Notes under the pieces: model-generated
What the model saw: only the letters and a program-made list of their open reading frames with translations
Database searches by the model: none
What the model was told of the DNA's origin: nothing
Shown: piece after piece, positions 18,373 to 27,311 of the stretch
How positions within the stretch are numbered: the stretch's first letter is position 1
How the letters are laid out: every line of letters starts with the position of its first letter
Program-made: the position numbers and the translations under genes
Assembly: GCF_000282135.1 (NCBI RefSeq)
Contig: NZ_AKJW01000059.1
Span: 151,638-215,637, forward strand
From: Herbaspirillum sp. CF444
GTDB taxonomy: Bacteria; Pseudomonadota; Gammaproteobacteria; Burkholderiales; Burkholderiaceae_D
Length of the DNA: 64,000 nucleotides
Direction: 5' to 3'

Positions 18373-19733
18373 CTAATGTCGACATGTCAACTATGGTAGA
18401 ACCCGCCAACCTGTCCATTCCGCCGACACCGGTCACTATTCTGGTGGTGGACGACACGCTCGCGAACATAGGTGTATTAACCGATTTCCTGGAAAGCCAG
18501 GACTTCACGGTGGTCGTGGCGCAAGACGGCGAAGAAGGTTTGCAGCGGGCGCAATATGTATTGCCAAACCTGATCCTGCTCGATGTCATGATGCCGGGGA
18601 TGGACGGATTTGAAATGTGTCGCCGATTAAAAAAGGACGAAGCAACGCGCGATATTCCGGTGATATTCATGACAGCGTTAACCGATACGACGAACATCGT
18701 GACCGGATTTGACGTCGGCGGGATCGACTACATCACCAAACCGATCGAAATCGAAGAGGTGTTGGTGCGCATCAGAACGCATCTTCGATTACAAGAAATG
18801 CAAAAGCAAGTGAGCATGCAAAATGCCGAATTGCAGCAAGAGGTGAGGACGCGCGTCCTTGCGGAACAGGCTTTGCAAGTGGAAAGTGACAAGCAACATC
18901 AGCTCATCCTTCAATTGAAGGAGGCGCAGAACCAGTTGCTTCAATCGGAAAAAATGGCTTCGCTCGGACAATTGGCCGCAGGGGTCGCTCACGAAATAAA
19001 CAATCCGATCGGCTTCGTCAATTCGAATCTCAACTCCTTGCGTCAATACATGAGTGTCTTGTTCGGCCTGATCGACAGCTACGAGAAACTCCTTGTGCAG
19101 CATCCATCGACAGTGCCGCAAATGGAGCAACTCAAGCAGCATGCCGATATGGATTTTCTGAAAACGGATGCGGATGAATTGATGACCGAGTCGCAGGATG
19201 GTTTGAAGCGCGTCAAGGATATCGTGCAATCGTTAAAGGACTTTTCGCACAGAGGAGTCAGCGAGTGGGAGTTTGCGGACCTGCATCACGGCTTGGACAG
19301 CACCTTGAACATCGTCAACAATGAAATCAAATATAAAGCCAACGTGGTCAAGCAATACGGCGTTCTGCCCCCGGTCAAATGCATTGCCTCCCAACTGAAT
19401 CAGGTCTTCATGAACCTGCTCGTCAACGCCGCGCATGCGATTGAGAAACGTGGCGTCATCACCATTTGCACCGGAACCGAAGAGGATCAGGTCTGGATAA
19501 AAATCAGCGACGACGGTGCCGGTATTCCTCCCGAGAATTTGACGCGGATTTTCGATCCCTTTTTTACCACCAAACCTGTTGGCAGCGGTACCGGGCTTGG
19601 TTTGTCCTTGTCCTATGGAATAGTCAGCAATCATCGCGGAAAAATTCAAGTAAGCAGTGAACTCAACGTCGGCACGTCTTTCACGATTCATTTGCCGGTA
19701 GACCCGCTCCTTGTCGAAATGAAAGAGGATTGA
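18369..19733 (+). CDS. Receiver-histidine kinase fusion (cytoplasmic)
   Basis: A soluble 454-residue protein: an N-terminal receiver with phospho-acceptor D72 in LILLDVMMPGMDG, a coiled coil (residues 140-195), a HisKA domain with H208 in AAGVAHEINNPIGFVNSNL, and an HATPase domain with DDGAGIPPENL and GTGLGLSLSYGIV. It has no DNA-binding or other output domain. Translational coupling to the preceding kinase suggests that phosphate moves from that kinase to this receiver and tunes the second kinase. The final target is not encoded next to it. An alternative ATG eight codons inside is possible. Confidence 0.92.
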   Translation: MTNVDMSTMVEPANLSIPPTPVTILVVDDTLANIGVLTDFLESQDFTVVVAQDGEEGLQRAQYVLPNLILLDVMMPGMDGFEMCRRLKKDEATRDIPVIFMTALTDTTNIVTGFDVGGIDYITKPIEIEEVLVRIRTHLRLQEMQKQVSMQNAELQQEVRTRVLAEQALQVESDKQHQLILQLKEAQNQLLQSEKMASLGQLAAGVAHEINNPIGFVNSNLNSLRQYMSVLFGLIDSYEKLLVQHPSTVPQMEQLKQHADMDFLKTDADELMTESQDGLKRVKDIVQSLKDFSHRGVSEWEFADLHHGLDSTLNIVNNEIKYKANVVKQYGVLPPVKCIASQLNQVFMNLLVNAAHAIEKRGVITICTGTEEDQVWIKISDDGAGIPPENLTRIFDPFFTTKPVGSGTGLGLSLSYGIVSNHRGKIQVSSELNVGTSFTIHLPVDPLLVEMKED

Positions 19734-19831
19734 ATCGTCAGCGGAAGCTCTTTGAATGCAATCGGTCCTGCACATGGAGTCATGGCGTGACCTGCCGGCG
19801 TTTTGCGAAGGCCACGCGCTGCCGGCAAACA

Positions 19832-19856
19832 AAAAGGCTCCCGAACGGGAGCCTTT
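19832..19856. terminator. Bidirectional terminator
   Basis: AAAAGGCTCCCG / CGGGAGCCTTT is a perfect stem flanked by A and T runs. It separates the kinase operon from the convergent DHH gene and works for both. Confidence 0.85.
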
Positions 19857-19899
19857 CAATGTGCGGCAATCAATGCGCTTGCGGCAAGCGAACCGTCAG

Positions 19900-20835
19900 T
19901 TAACCATCCGCATTAATCCGCGCGATCAACGCCTTCAAGACTTCTTCGGCGCGCTCGTTCTCCACCTGGCAAGTCCCGGCGTTCTCGTGCCCGCCGCCGC
20001 CGTATTCCAGCATCAGTGCGCCGATGTTGGTTTTCGAGGTGCGGTTCAGGATGGATTTGCCGGTGGCGAAGACGGTGTTCTGGTTCTTCAGGCCCCACAG
20101 CACGTGGATGGAGATGTTCGTCTGCGGGAACAGGGCGTAGATGATGAAGCGGTTGCCGGCGAAGATGACTTCTTCGTTGCGCAGGTCCAGCACCACCAGG
20201 TTCTTGTGCACGGTGGCGCAGCGGCGGATTTGTTCCTTGCACTTTTCGGCATGCTCGAAGTACAGGTCCTTGCGTTCCTTGACGTCGGGCGAGGCCATGA
20301 TCTGGTCGATGGTGTGCGACTTGCACAGTTCGATCAGGTCCATCATCAGGTTGTAGTTGGAGATGCGGAAGTCGCGGAAGCGGCCGAGGCCGGTGCGGGC
20401 ATCCATCAGGAAGTTGAGCAGGTCCCAGCCTTGCGGATCGAGCACTTCCTGTTCGTTGAAGCGGGCGGCGTCGCCCTTGTCGACGGCGGCCATCATGTCG
20501 CCCCACGATGCGGGGAAAGCCTTTTCGCCGCCGTAGTAGTCGTACACCACGCGCGCGGCCGACGGCGCGTCGGGGTGGATCACGTGGTTCTTGCGTTCGC
20601 CGGTGTTGCGGATGGTTTCCGACAAGTGATGGTCGAAGGCGATATGCACGCCCGGCACGAACGGCAGGTTGGTGGTGATGTCGTTGTCGCTGATCGCGAT
20701 CTTGCCGTCCTGCATGTCTTTCGGATGCACGAACAGGATGTCGTCGATCATGTTCAGGTGTTTCAGCAGGACTGCGCAGACCAGACCGTCAAAGTCGCTG
20801 CGCGTCACCAGACGATATTTTTTTGTTTCCGACAT
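19900..20835 (-). CDS. DHH-family phosphoesterase
   Basis: A 311-residue cytoplasmic protein. The N-terminal motif TRSDFDGLVCAVLLK and the DHH triad in IAFDHHLSET are the metal-binding signature of DHH phosphoesterases, and the C-terminus GALMLEYGGGGHENAGTC matches the DHHA1 domain (GGGGH). Family members cleave polyphosphate, pApA or cyclic dinucleotide products, or act as oligoribonucleases; which one applies here cannot be told from sequence. It is monocistronic, with a terminator on its 3' side and a 300-base promoter region upstream. Confidence 0.85.
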   Translation of the reverse strand: MSETKKYRLVTRSDFDGLVCAVLLKHLNMIDDILFVHPKDMQDGKIAISDNDITTNLPFVPGVHIAFDHHLSETIRNTGERKNHVIHPDAPSAARVVYDYYGGEKAFPASWGDMMAAVDKGDAARFNEQEVLDPQGWDLLNFLMDARTGLGRFRDFRISNYNLMMDLIELCKSHTIDQIMASPDVKERKDLYFEHAEKCKEQIRRCATVHKNLVVLDLRNEEVIFAGNRFIIYALFPQTNISIHVLWGLKNQNTVFATGKSILNRTSKTNIGALMLEYGGGGHENAGTCQVENERAEEVLKALIARINADG

Positions 20836-21137
20836 GAGTGTTTCCCCCTCGTTGATTGAAGATTTTGCCTAGCGTCTGCCACCGTGGTGCAATGGCTAAT
20901 AATACAACTCAAAATTATGCGTGGACAGAAATTGTTGCGATTTGAAGCGCATCCCGCGTGTCAGCAAAACAACCCCGGACTCTGCTTCCACGGCAGCGGC
21001 GGCGCTTCCGCCGGGCCATGATTTTTCAAGCGATGGAAGCTGCGGAAATCGGTCGGATGGCAAATAAGCGGAAAGTGTTCCGACGGAAATATTTCAGGCG
21101 CAAATTTATTTCATGGCCTAATTTTTCCGCGCAATAA
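20836..21137. other. Upstream region of the DHH gene, no gene seen
   Basis: No protein or RNA recognised. It must hold the promoter of the DHH gene on the minus strand. Confidence 0.4.
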
Positions 21138-21171
21138 AAAACCACATCAAGCGCCGGGCTGATGTGGTTTT
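21138..21171. terminator. Terminator after the HxlR regulator
   Basis: AAAACCACATCA / TGATGTGGTTTT form a 12-bp stem around AGCGCCGGGC. It lies 41 bases beyond the HxlR stop and can work in both directions. Confidence 0.8.
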
Positions 21172-21211
21172 CTTGTTATAGCAGGACCTGCATTCTTCCT
21201 TGCGTTGGGCT

Positions 21212-21619
21212 TCAGTTCTCCTGCCGTATTGCCATGATGCGCGGCAAACTCATCTCTATCCAGTCCGTCAGCGCTTCCACGCGCTGCGCCGCTTCCAATC
21301 CCAGGGGCGACAGGGTGTAGTCCACGTGCGGCGGCACCACGTCATAGGATTTGCGGATCACCAGGCCGTCGCCTTCCAGGTCTTGCAGCGTCTGGGCGAG
21401 CATTTTTTCGCTGACGCCGCCGATCTTGCGGCGCAAGTCGCTGAAGCGGTGCGTGCCGGCCAGCAGCGCCACCAGGATCAGCACGCCCCAGCGGCTGGTG
21501 ATGTGCTTGAGCACGGCACGCGAGGGGCAATCGGCGGAAAACAACTCGCCGCGCCGTAGCCGTTCCTTGAGTGAAACGTGATCTGCGAGCGGGTCGGGGA
21601 GGGGATCTCGTGTATTCAT
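21212..21619 (-). CDS. HxlR-family transcriptional regulator (YtfH/QorR-like)
   Basis: A 135-residue winged-helix repressor. The core CPSRAVLKHITSRWGVLILVAL with its single N-terminal cysteine, followed by FSDLRRKIGGVSEKMLAQTLQDLEGDGLV, is the classic HxlR DNA-binding region; the cysteine is the usual redox switch. It is divergent from a qorB-like gene, as ytfH is from qorB (ytfG) in E. coli. A perfect inverted repeat between the two starts is the likely operator. I expect quinones or reactive electrophiles to relieve repression, by analogy. Confidence 0.9.
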   Translation of the reverse strand: MNTRDPLPDPLADHVSLKERLRRGELFSADCPSRAVLKHITSRWGVLILVALLAGTHRFSDLRRKIGGVSEKMLAQTLQDLEGDGLVIRKSYDVVPPHVDYTLSPLGLEAAQRVEALTDWIEMSLPRIMAIRQEN

Positions 21620-21650
21620 CCGTTTATTCTACACTAACCTTTTTGTGCGT

Positions 21651-21667
21651 ACTTACTAAAAGTAAGT
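21651..21667. promoter_or_regulatory. Likely HxlR operator between hxlR-type gene and qorB
   Basis: ACTTACT-AAA-AGTAAGT is a perfect 7-3-7 inverted repeat in the 108-base divergent gap. HxlR-family operators typically have this TTACT...AGTAA form, so it probably controls both genes. Confidence 0.65.
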
Positions 21668-21727
21668 GTATCCGGTAACCTGAGATTTCTTTCACTGTAG
21701 TTTCATTTTTATTGGATAGGAATCGTC

Positions 21728-22579
21728 ATGATCGTCGTTACCGGAGCTACCGGCCAATTGGGCCGTCTCGTCATTGCAGCATTGTTGAAAACCGTTCCCG
21801 CCGGCCAGATCGTTGCCGCCGTGCGCAGCCCGGAGAAAGCCGGCGACCTTGCCGCGCTGGGTGTGCAGGTGCGCCGCGCCGACTATACCGACGCCGCCAG
21901 CCTCGACGTTGCGTTCCAGGGGGCGAAAAAAATCTTGCTGATCTCTTCCAATGAAATCGGCGCGCGTCTTGCCCAGCATCGTGCGGTCGTCGATGCCGCC
22001 AAACGCGCCAAGGTGCAACTCCTGGCCTACACCAGCGTCCTGCGCGCGGATACCTCGAAGCTCGGTCTGGCGGCCGAACATCTGCAAACCGAACAAGCCA
22101 TCAAGGACAGCGGCGTGCCGGCAGCCATCCTGCGCAACGGCTGGTACACCGAGAATTACACCGCCGGCGTGCCGGGCGCGCTCGCACAAGGCGCCATCTA
22201 CGGCAGCGCCGGCAACGGCCGGATTTCCTCGGCGGCGCGCAGCGACTATGCGGAGGCTGCGGCAGTCGTATTGGCCGGCGAGGGACAGGCGGGCAAGATT
22301 TATGAACTGGCCGGCGACAGCGCCTACACCTTGACCGAGCTGGCCGCCGAAGTGTCGCGCCAGTCGGGCAAGACGGTGGAGTATCGCAATATTCCGGAAG
22401 CCGATTACAAGGCCGCGCTGATCGGTTTCGGCTTGCCGGAAGCCGTCGCGACGCTGCTGTCCGATTCCGATACGGCGGCATCCGGCGGCGCGCTGTTCGA
22501 CGAAGGACGGCAACTCTCCACGCTGATCGGCCGGCCGACCACACCGTGGGCAAGTTCGGTGGCGGCGGTGTTGAAATAA
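21728..22579 (+). CDS. qorB: NAD(P)H:quinone oxidoreductase, NmrA-like
   Basis: A 283-residue atypical short-chain reductase. The start MIVVTGATGQLGRLVIAALL contains the NAD(P)-binding GATGQLG loop; ILRNGWYTENY is typical of QorB. Such enzymes reduce quinones by two electrons, avoiding radicals. It is divergently paired with the HxlR regulator, as in E. coli ytfG/ytfH, and probably induced by quinones. The neighbouring oxidoreductase gene converges on it after 15 bases and is unrelated in function. Confidence 0.88.
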   Translation: MIVVTGATGQLGRLVIAALLKTVPAGQIVAAVRSPEKAGDLAALGVQVRRADYTDAASLDVAFQGAKKILLISSNEIGARLAQHRAVVDAAKRAKVQLLAYTSVLRADTSKLGLAAEHLQTEQAIKDSGVPAAILRNGWYTENYTAGVPGALAQGAIYGSAGNGRISSAARSDYAEAAAVVLAGEGQAGKIYELAGDSAYTLTELAAEVSRQSGKTVEYRNIPEADYKAALIGFGLPEAVATLLSDSDTAASGGALFDEGRQLSTLIGRPTTPWASSVAAVLK

Positions 22580-22594
22580 ACCTGGAACGTCCCC

Positions 22595-23914
22595 TTACGA
22601 CAGCTTGTCGAGAACGCTGTAATACGCCACGCCGGCGGCGATGTAGAAGCGCTGCAATCCGTGAAAAGGAATCGGCTGTATCGTGCTGACCGGAAACGGG
22701 AAGGGCGTGGCGGCGTCGCCGGTCAGGCGTTGCGCCAGGCAACGCCCCATGGTGCTGGCCATGGCGATGCCGCGGCCGTTGTAGCCGAGTGCAATCGTCA
22801 GTCCGGCAGCCGGTTCATGGACGTGCGGCAGGAAGTCGCGCGTAATCGCCACGCGACCGGCCCAGCGGTATTCATAGCCGACCTCCGCCAGTTGCGGAAA
22901 CAGCAGCGCCAGCGAACGTTCCAGATGCGCGAAGTCTTGCGGTCCCCGCGGATCGGGAAAGGGGCCGCGTCCGCCCATGAGCAGGCGGCCTTCGGCATCG
23001 CGGCGGTAATACAGCAGCAGCCGGCGCGAATCGGACACCACTTCCTTGCCCGCCAGGATGCTGTCGCCCAGCGCGGCGGGCAGCGGACGTGTCGCAACGA
23101 TGAAACTGTTGGCCGCAATCACCGACTGTTTCAGCTGCGGCCACAACGCGCCGGTGTAGCCGTTGGTGGCGATGATCACGCGCTCGGCGGTGATGATGGC
23201 GCCTTGTCCGGTATGCAGCAGCCAGCGTTGTCCCTGGCGTTCCAGTCTGACGACGGGCGTGTTGCCATGGATGGCGACGCCTTGCGCCAGCGCTGCGCGC
23301 GCAAGGCCGCGGCAATATTTCAGCGGATGGATGCTGCCCGCACGGCGGTCGACCCAGGCGCCGACATAGGCGGAGGTGCCGATGCGGCGCGCGACCGCGT
23401 CCCGGTCCAGCAATTCGATCGGCGCGCCGCGCTCGGCCCATTGCGCGGCGCGCTTTTCCAGCACGGGCATGACGGCGGCCGAATGCGCCGGCTGGATCCA
23501 GCCGTTGCGCACCGCGTCGCAGTCGATGTTATGACGCGCGATCAGGTCGAATACCGTATCGGCGGCCTTGCCTATGGTGTCGATCAGGCCTTCGGCCTTG
23601 GCGGAGCCGAACATGACGCGCAACTGATCGGGGTCATACTTGAGTCCGGGGATGACCTGGCCGCCGTTGCGCCCGGAAGCGCCCCAGCCGGGCTCGCTGG
23701 CTTCCAGCACGCAGACGTTCACGCCTGCCTCGGCCAGATGCAACGCGGCGGACAAGCCGGTGTAGCCGCCGCCGATGATGGCGACGTCGACCGTTTTTGA
23801 TTCGGTGCAGGGCGGTGTCGCCGTCGCTATCGCTATCGCCTCGGTTGCGGTGGCGGCCCACAGCGATGGCGGCAGGGCGGCGCCGGCCGGCGTTTGATCC
23901 ATGGCTTTGCTCAT
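22595..23914 (-). CDS. FAD-dependent amine/amino-acid oxidoreductase (DAO family)
   Basis: A 439-residue enzyme of the D-amino-acid oxidase/PuuB group. The Rossmann motif [21 protein letters not shown] lies near residue 45, followed by the [15 protein letters not shown] flavin loop. Similar proteins oxidise gamma-glutamylputrescine, glycine-type or other secondary amines, giving an aldehyde or keto acid. Its start overlaps the stop of the ABC ATPase (ATGA), so substrate uptake and oxidation are coupled. The exact amine is unknown. An inner start at the fifth codon (MDQTP) is also possible. Confidence 0.88.
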   Translation of the reverse strand: MSKAMDQTPAGAALPPSLWAATATEAIAIATATPPCTESKTVDVAIIGGGYTGLSAALHLAEAGVNVCVLEASEPGWGASGRNGGQVIPGLKYDPDQLRVMFGSAKAEGLIDTIGKAADTVFDLIARHNIDCDAVRNGWIQPAHSAAVMPVLEKRAAQWAERGAPIELLDRDAVARRIGTSAYVGAWVDRRAGSIHPLKYCRGLARAALAQGVAIHGNTPVVRLERQGQRWLLHTGQGAIITAERVIIATNGYTGALWPQLKQSVIAANSFIVATRPLPAALGDSILAGKEVVSDSRRLLLYYRRDAEGRLLMGGRGPFPDPRGPQDFAHLERSLALLFPQLAEVGYEYRWAGRVAITRDFLPHVHEPAAGLTIALGYNGRGIAMASTMGRCLAQRLTGDAATPFPFPVSTIQPIPFHGLQRFYIAAGVAYYSVLDKLS

Positions 23915-24684
23915 GGCGCGACCGCCGTTCCCGGATGATCGCCTTGCACGCCGATCTGGGGCGCCAGGATGCGGCGCAGGAAATCCTTGGTGCGCGCATG
24001 CTGAGGCGCGCCGAGCACGTCCTTGGCCGAGCCTTCTTCGACAATCGTGCCGCTATGCAAAAAGCAGACGCGGTCGGCGACTTCCCGGGCGAATCCCATC
24101 TCATGCGTGACCACGATCATGGTCATGCCGTCGGCCGCCAGCGTGCGCATCACGGCGAGCACCTCGCCCACCAGTTCGGGATCGAGCGCAGAGGTCGGTT
24201 CATCGAACAGGATCGCCTGCGGCTGCATCGCCAGTGCGCGGGCAATCGCCACGCGTTGTTGCTGGCCGCCGGACAACTGGTTGGGATAAGCGTCGCTGCG
24301 TTGCGCCAGGCCGACTTTTTCCAGCAGCGCCATGGCGGACTTCCTGGCGACGTCGGGGGCGATTTTGTTGACGAAGATCGGGCCTTCGATCACGTTCTCC
24401 AGCACCGTGCGATGCGGGAACAGATTGAAGCGCTGGAACACCATGCCGACCCGCGTGCGCAACTGGTGGATGGACGGCGACATGCTGTCGACGCGTTGCC
24501 CGTCGATCAGGATCTCGCCGGCTTCGTAAGTTTCCAGTCCGTTGATGCAGCGGAGCACCGTGGATTTGCCCGAGCCCGACGGCCCGATCAGGCACACGAC
24601 TTCGCCTTGTGCAACCTGCAGCGACACGCCTTTCAATACTTCGTGCTTGCCGAAACATTTATGGATCTGCTTGACCTCGATCAT
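23911..24684 (-). CDS. Polar amino-acid ABC transporter ATPase
   Basis: Nucleotide-binding subunit of a family 3 importer, 257 residues, starting [20 protein letters not shown]. Walker [10 protein letters not shown], signature [15 protein letters not shown], Walker [14 protein letters not shown] and the H-loop VTHEM are all intact. I reject the far upstream start of the open frame, because this ATG overlaps the permease stop (ATGA) and gives the normal GlnQ length. It drives uptake with the single permease and the binding protein upstream. Confidence 0.93.
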   Translation of the reverse strand: MIEVKQIHKCFGKHEVLKGVSLQVAQGEVVCLIGPSGSGKSTVLRCINGLETYEAGEILIDGQRVDSMSPSIHQLRTRVGMVFQRFNLFPHRTVLENVIEGPIFVNKIAPDVARKSAMALLEKVGLAQRSDAYPNQLSGGQQQRVAIARALAMQPQAILFDEPTSALDPELVGEVLAVMRTLAADGMTMIVVTHEMGFAREVADRVCFLHSGTIVEEGSAKDVLGAPQHARTKDFLRRILAPQIGVQGDHPGTAVAP

Positions 24685-25337
24685 TTGGCTTTTCCTTTGC
24701 CGGTACGGATTTCCAGACGGCGGATGATGAATACCAGCGGCAGGCTCAGCAGCAGGTACAGGATCGCCACCATGGTGTAGACCGTCATGTTCTGGAAGGT
24801 GGAAGAGGCGATCATCTGGCCGGCGCGCGTCATTTCCAGCACGGTGATGGTCGACACCAGCGACGAATCCTTGAGCATCATCACCAGCGTGTTGCCGTAG
24901 GGCGGCAGGGCGATGCGAAACGCCTGCGGCAGCACCACGCGGCGCATGATCATGGGATTCTTCATGCCGATCGATTGCGCCGCCTCGATCTGGCCGACGT
25001 CGACGGCTTCGATGCCGGCGCGGAAATTCTCGGCCTGATAGGCGGAGTACGCAATCCCCAGTCCGATCACGCCGGCCTGGAAGGCGCTCAGCTGGATGCC
25101 GAATTCGGGCAGCACGAAATAGATGTAGAACAGCTGCACGATGATCGGCAGCCCGCGAATGATATTGATGACGGTCGCGGCGGTCAGCGCCAGGCCTCGC
25201 CAGCGCGAGAGTTTCATCAGCGCCAGCGCGAGGCCGATCAGCGAGCTCAGGATGAAGGCATAGATCGTGACCTCGACCGTCACCCATGCGCCGCGCAGCA
25301 GGATGGGCAGGAAATCGAGCATGTTCTGGATAAGCAT
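24681..25337 (-). CDS. Polar amino-acid ABC transporter permease
   Basis: Inner-membrane permease of 218 residues in the HisM/GlnP family. Spans begin with [24 protein letters not shown], and the EAA docking loop [25 protein letters not shown] is clear. There is only one permease gene, so it should act as a homodimer. It starts 94 bases after the binding-protein gene and overlaps the ATPase start. Confidence 0.92.
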   Translation of the reverse strand: MLIQNMLDFLPILLRGAWVTVEVTIYAFILSSLIGLALALMKLSRWRGLALTAATVINIIRGLPIIVQLFYIYFVLPEFGIQLSAFQAGVIGLGIAYSAYQAENFRAGIEAVDVGQIEAAQSIGMKNPMIMRRVVLPQAFRIALPPYGNTLVMMLKDSSLVSTITVLEMTRAGQMIASSTFQNMTVYTMVAILYLLLSLPLVFIIRRLEIRTGKGKAK

Positions 25338-25431
25338 GGCGTTTTCGACTGGGTAAAGAGCAGGTGGAAAATGGAGGGATTCAGTCGCAGGCTGCCCTGG
25401 CCGGATGACCGGCAGCCTGCGCGGGAATGCT

Positions 25432-26202
25432 TTAGTTCAGGTTCCACTGTTGCACGATGCGGGCGATCGTACCGTCGGCCTTTGCCGTCGCGATGGCCTT
25501 GTTCAGGCGTTCCAGCAATTGCGTCTCGCCCTTGCGCACCACCAGGCAAACGTCGCCCATCAGCGTCGATTGGTATTCCTTGACCAGGCGCACTTGCGGA
25601 TTGGCGCCTTGCGACAACTGATACGCCACGATAGGACGATCGCCGAAGCCGGCCTTGATGCGGCCCAGGCCGACGTCGCGCATCATGTCGGCGATGGAGT
25701 CGTAGACGCGCACTTCCTTGAAGCCGCCTTTCTTGTTGAGCGCATCGACGAACACCGTGCCGACCTGCGCGCCGACGATCTCGCCCTTCAGGTCATCCAG
25801 CGACTTGTAGACGTGCTTGTCCTCGGCATTGACGAACAAGCCTTCGCCATACGAATACACCGGATCGCTGAAGTCCACGATCTGCGCGCGCGCGGCGGTC
25901 TTGAGCATGGCGGCGGCAATGATGTCGATCTTGTTCGACGTCAGCGAAGGGATCAGCGCTGCGAAAGGCGTCTGCTGCACGTTGACGGTGAAGCCGGCGT
26001 TCTTGCCGACGGCGGTCACGGTATCGACCATCATGCCTTGCAGCTTGTTGGTCTTGATGTCGAGGAAGGTGAACGGCACGCCGGTCGAGGTGGCGCCGAC
26101 GGTGTAAGACGTTTGCGCGAAAACGGCAGAAGAGGCGGAAACGGCGGCAAAAAGAAGGACGGTGCTGAACAGGTGTTTGCGAAGAGAGGTGAACGGTTTC
26201 AT
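25432..26202 (-). CDS. Amino-acid ABC transporter periplasmic binding protein
   Basis: Family 3 binding protein of 256 residues with a signal peptide cleaved about SAVFA-QTSYTVG. The mature part begins YTVGATSTGVPFTFLDIKTNKLQGM, the usual ligand-site start, and RAQIVDFSDPVY is the family signature. It is the first gene of the four-gene transporter and oxidoreductase unit and is divergent from an IclR regulator. The ligand is probably an amino acid or amine oxidised by the FAD enzyme. Confidence 0.92.
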   Translation of the reverse strand: MKPFTSLRKHLFSTVLLFAAVSASSAVFAQTSYTVGATSTGVPFTFLDIKTNKLQGMMVDTVTAVGKNAGFTVNVQQTPFAALIPSLTSNKIDIIAAAMLKTAARAQIVDFSDPVYSYGEGLFVNAEDKHVYKSLDDLKGEIVGAQVGTVFVDALNKKGGFKEVRVYDSIADMMRDVGLGRIKAGFGDRPIVAYQLSQGANPQVRLVKEYQSTLMGDVCLVVRKGETQLLERLNKAIATAKADGTIARIVQQWNLN

Positions 26203-26304
26203 ACATTTCCCTTTTTGGTATGAGTCCGGCCGGATCGGCGGGCGACCGGGTTTGACGGATTGAACATCAATAAACGCTACGAAAATAAGTATATTCGCAT
26301 TTAA

Positions 26305-26343
26305 AATATCGTCAATAGATATTATTGTATCGATATTCGATAC
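26305..26343. promoter_or_regulatory. Candidate IclR operator region
   Basis: GTATCGA-TAT-TCGATAC (26327-26343) is a perfect 7-3-7 inverted repeat, next to AATATC-N7-GATATT (26305-26323). Both sit in the AT-rich divergent gap between the binding-protein gene and the IclR gene, 56 bases before the latter's start. They are the best candidates for its binding site. Confidence 0.5.
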
Positions 26344-26398
26344 GATTTATAATAAGCGTGGATAGTCAGCCCAGAGATTCGCCACCACGAGGTTTGCA

Positions 26399-27202
26399 AT
26401 GAGTGAGATGGAAACGAAGGAGCCGCGTGAGGCTTCCGACCTGTTGTTCAACCAGTCCCTGGAAAAGGGGCTGGCGGTATTGCGCGCCTTCAGCGCACAG
26501 CGCCGCACCATGACGCTGGCCGAAGTGGCGGAAGCCACCTCGATCACCAAGAGTTCGGCGCAGCGGATGATCTACACGCTCGAAGCACTGGGCTATGTGC
26601 GCAAGCATTCCCAGACGCGGCGCTATCAGTTGACGCCCAAGGTCATGGAAGTAGGCTACAACTACCTCGCCGCCGACATTCTCGTCGACGTCGCCAATCC
26701 TTTCCTGTCCGAGCTGGCGAACATCACCGGCGAGACCGTCAACCTGACCGAGCCCTATGACCAGGAGATGGTCTACGTGGCGCGCTTCGTGAGCAGCAAA
26801 TTCATTCCCATCCACATGCCCATCGGCAGCCGCATTCCCATGTATTGCACGGCGTCGGGACGTTCTTACCTGAGCGCCTTGCCGCCGGAAGAGGCGCGCA
26901 GCCAGCTGCAGGCTACCGACCTGATCGTGCGCACGCAGCACACGCGCACCGACATCGACGACATCCTGCAAGTGCTGGAGACGATTCGCGAAAAGGGCTA
27001 TGCCTGCAACGTGGAAGAACTCTTCCTCGGCGACATGACGATCGCCTCGCCCATCCTCAACAATCAGGGCATGCCGGTGGCGGCCGTGCACGTGGTGGCG
27101 CCGACCAGCCGCTGGACGCAGGAAGAAGCGGAGAAGCGCCTGGGGCCGCTGGTGCTGGAATGCGGACGCGCGATCAGCAATTCGATACGTACATTGACCT
27201 GA
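26399..27202 (+). CDS. IclR-family transcriptional regulator
   Basis: A 267-residue regulator. The N-terminal winged helix (LEKGLAVLRAFSAQRRTMTLAEVAEATSITKSSAQRMIYTL) is followed by the GAF-like effector domain with the family features GSRIPMYCTASGRSYLS and NVEELFLGDMTIASPI. It is divergent from the amino-acid transporter and amine oxidoreductase genes and most likely controls them in response to the substrate or its product. Confidence 0.92.
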   Translation: MSEMETKEPREASDLLFNQSLEKGLAVLRAFSAQRRTMTLAEVAEATSITKSSAQRMIYTLEALGYVRKHSQTRRYQLTPKVMEVGYNYLAADILVDVANPFLSELANITGETVNLTEPYDQEMVYVARFVSSKFIPIHMPIGSRIPMYCTASGRSYLSALPPEEARSQLQATDLIVRTQHTRTDIDDILQVLETIREKGYACNVEELFLGDMTIASPILNNQGMPVAAVHVVAPTSRWTQEEAEKRLGPLVLECGRAISNSIRTLT

Positions 27203-27311
27203 TTTCGTCTGGTTGCAGAAAAGAAAAACCGCCGCAGAAATCTCTCTCTGCGGCGGCTTCGGCGACGTTCACAAGAACACGAGCGGCGATGCGCCGACCC
27301 TTCTTGATTCC

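Noticed and set aside
23911..25287. 458-residue version of the amino-acid ABC ATPase
   Set aside because: The N-terminal half is a shadow of the permease gene; [11 protein letters not shown] at 24684 is the true start.
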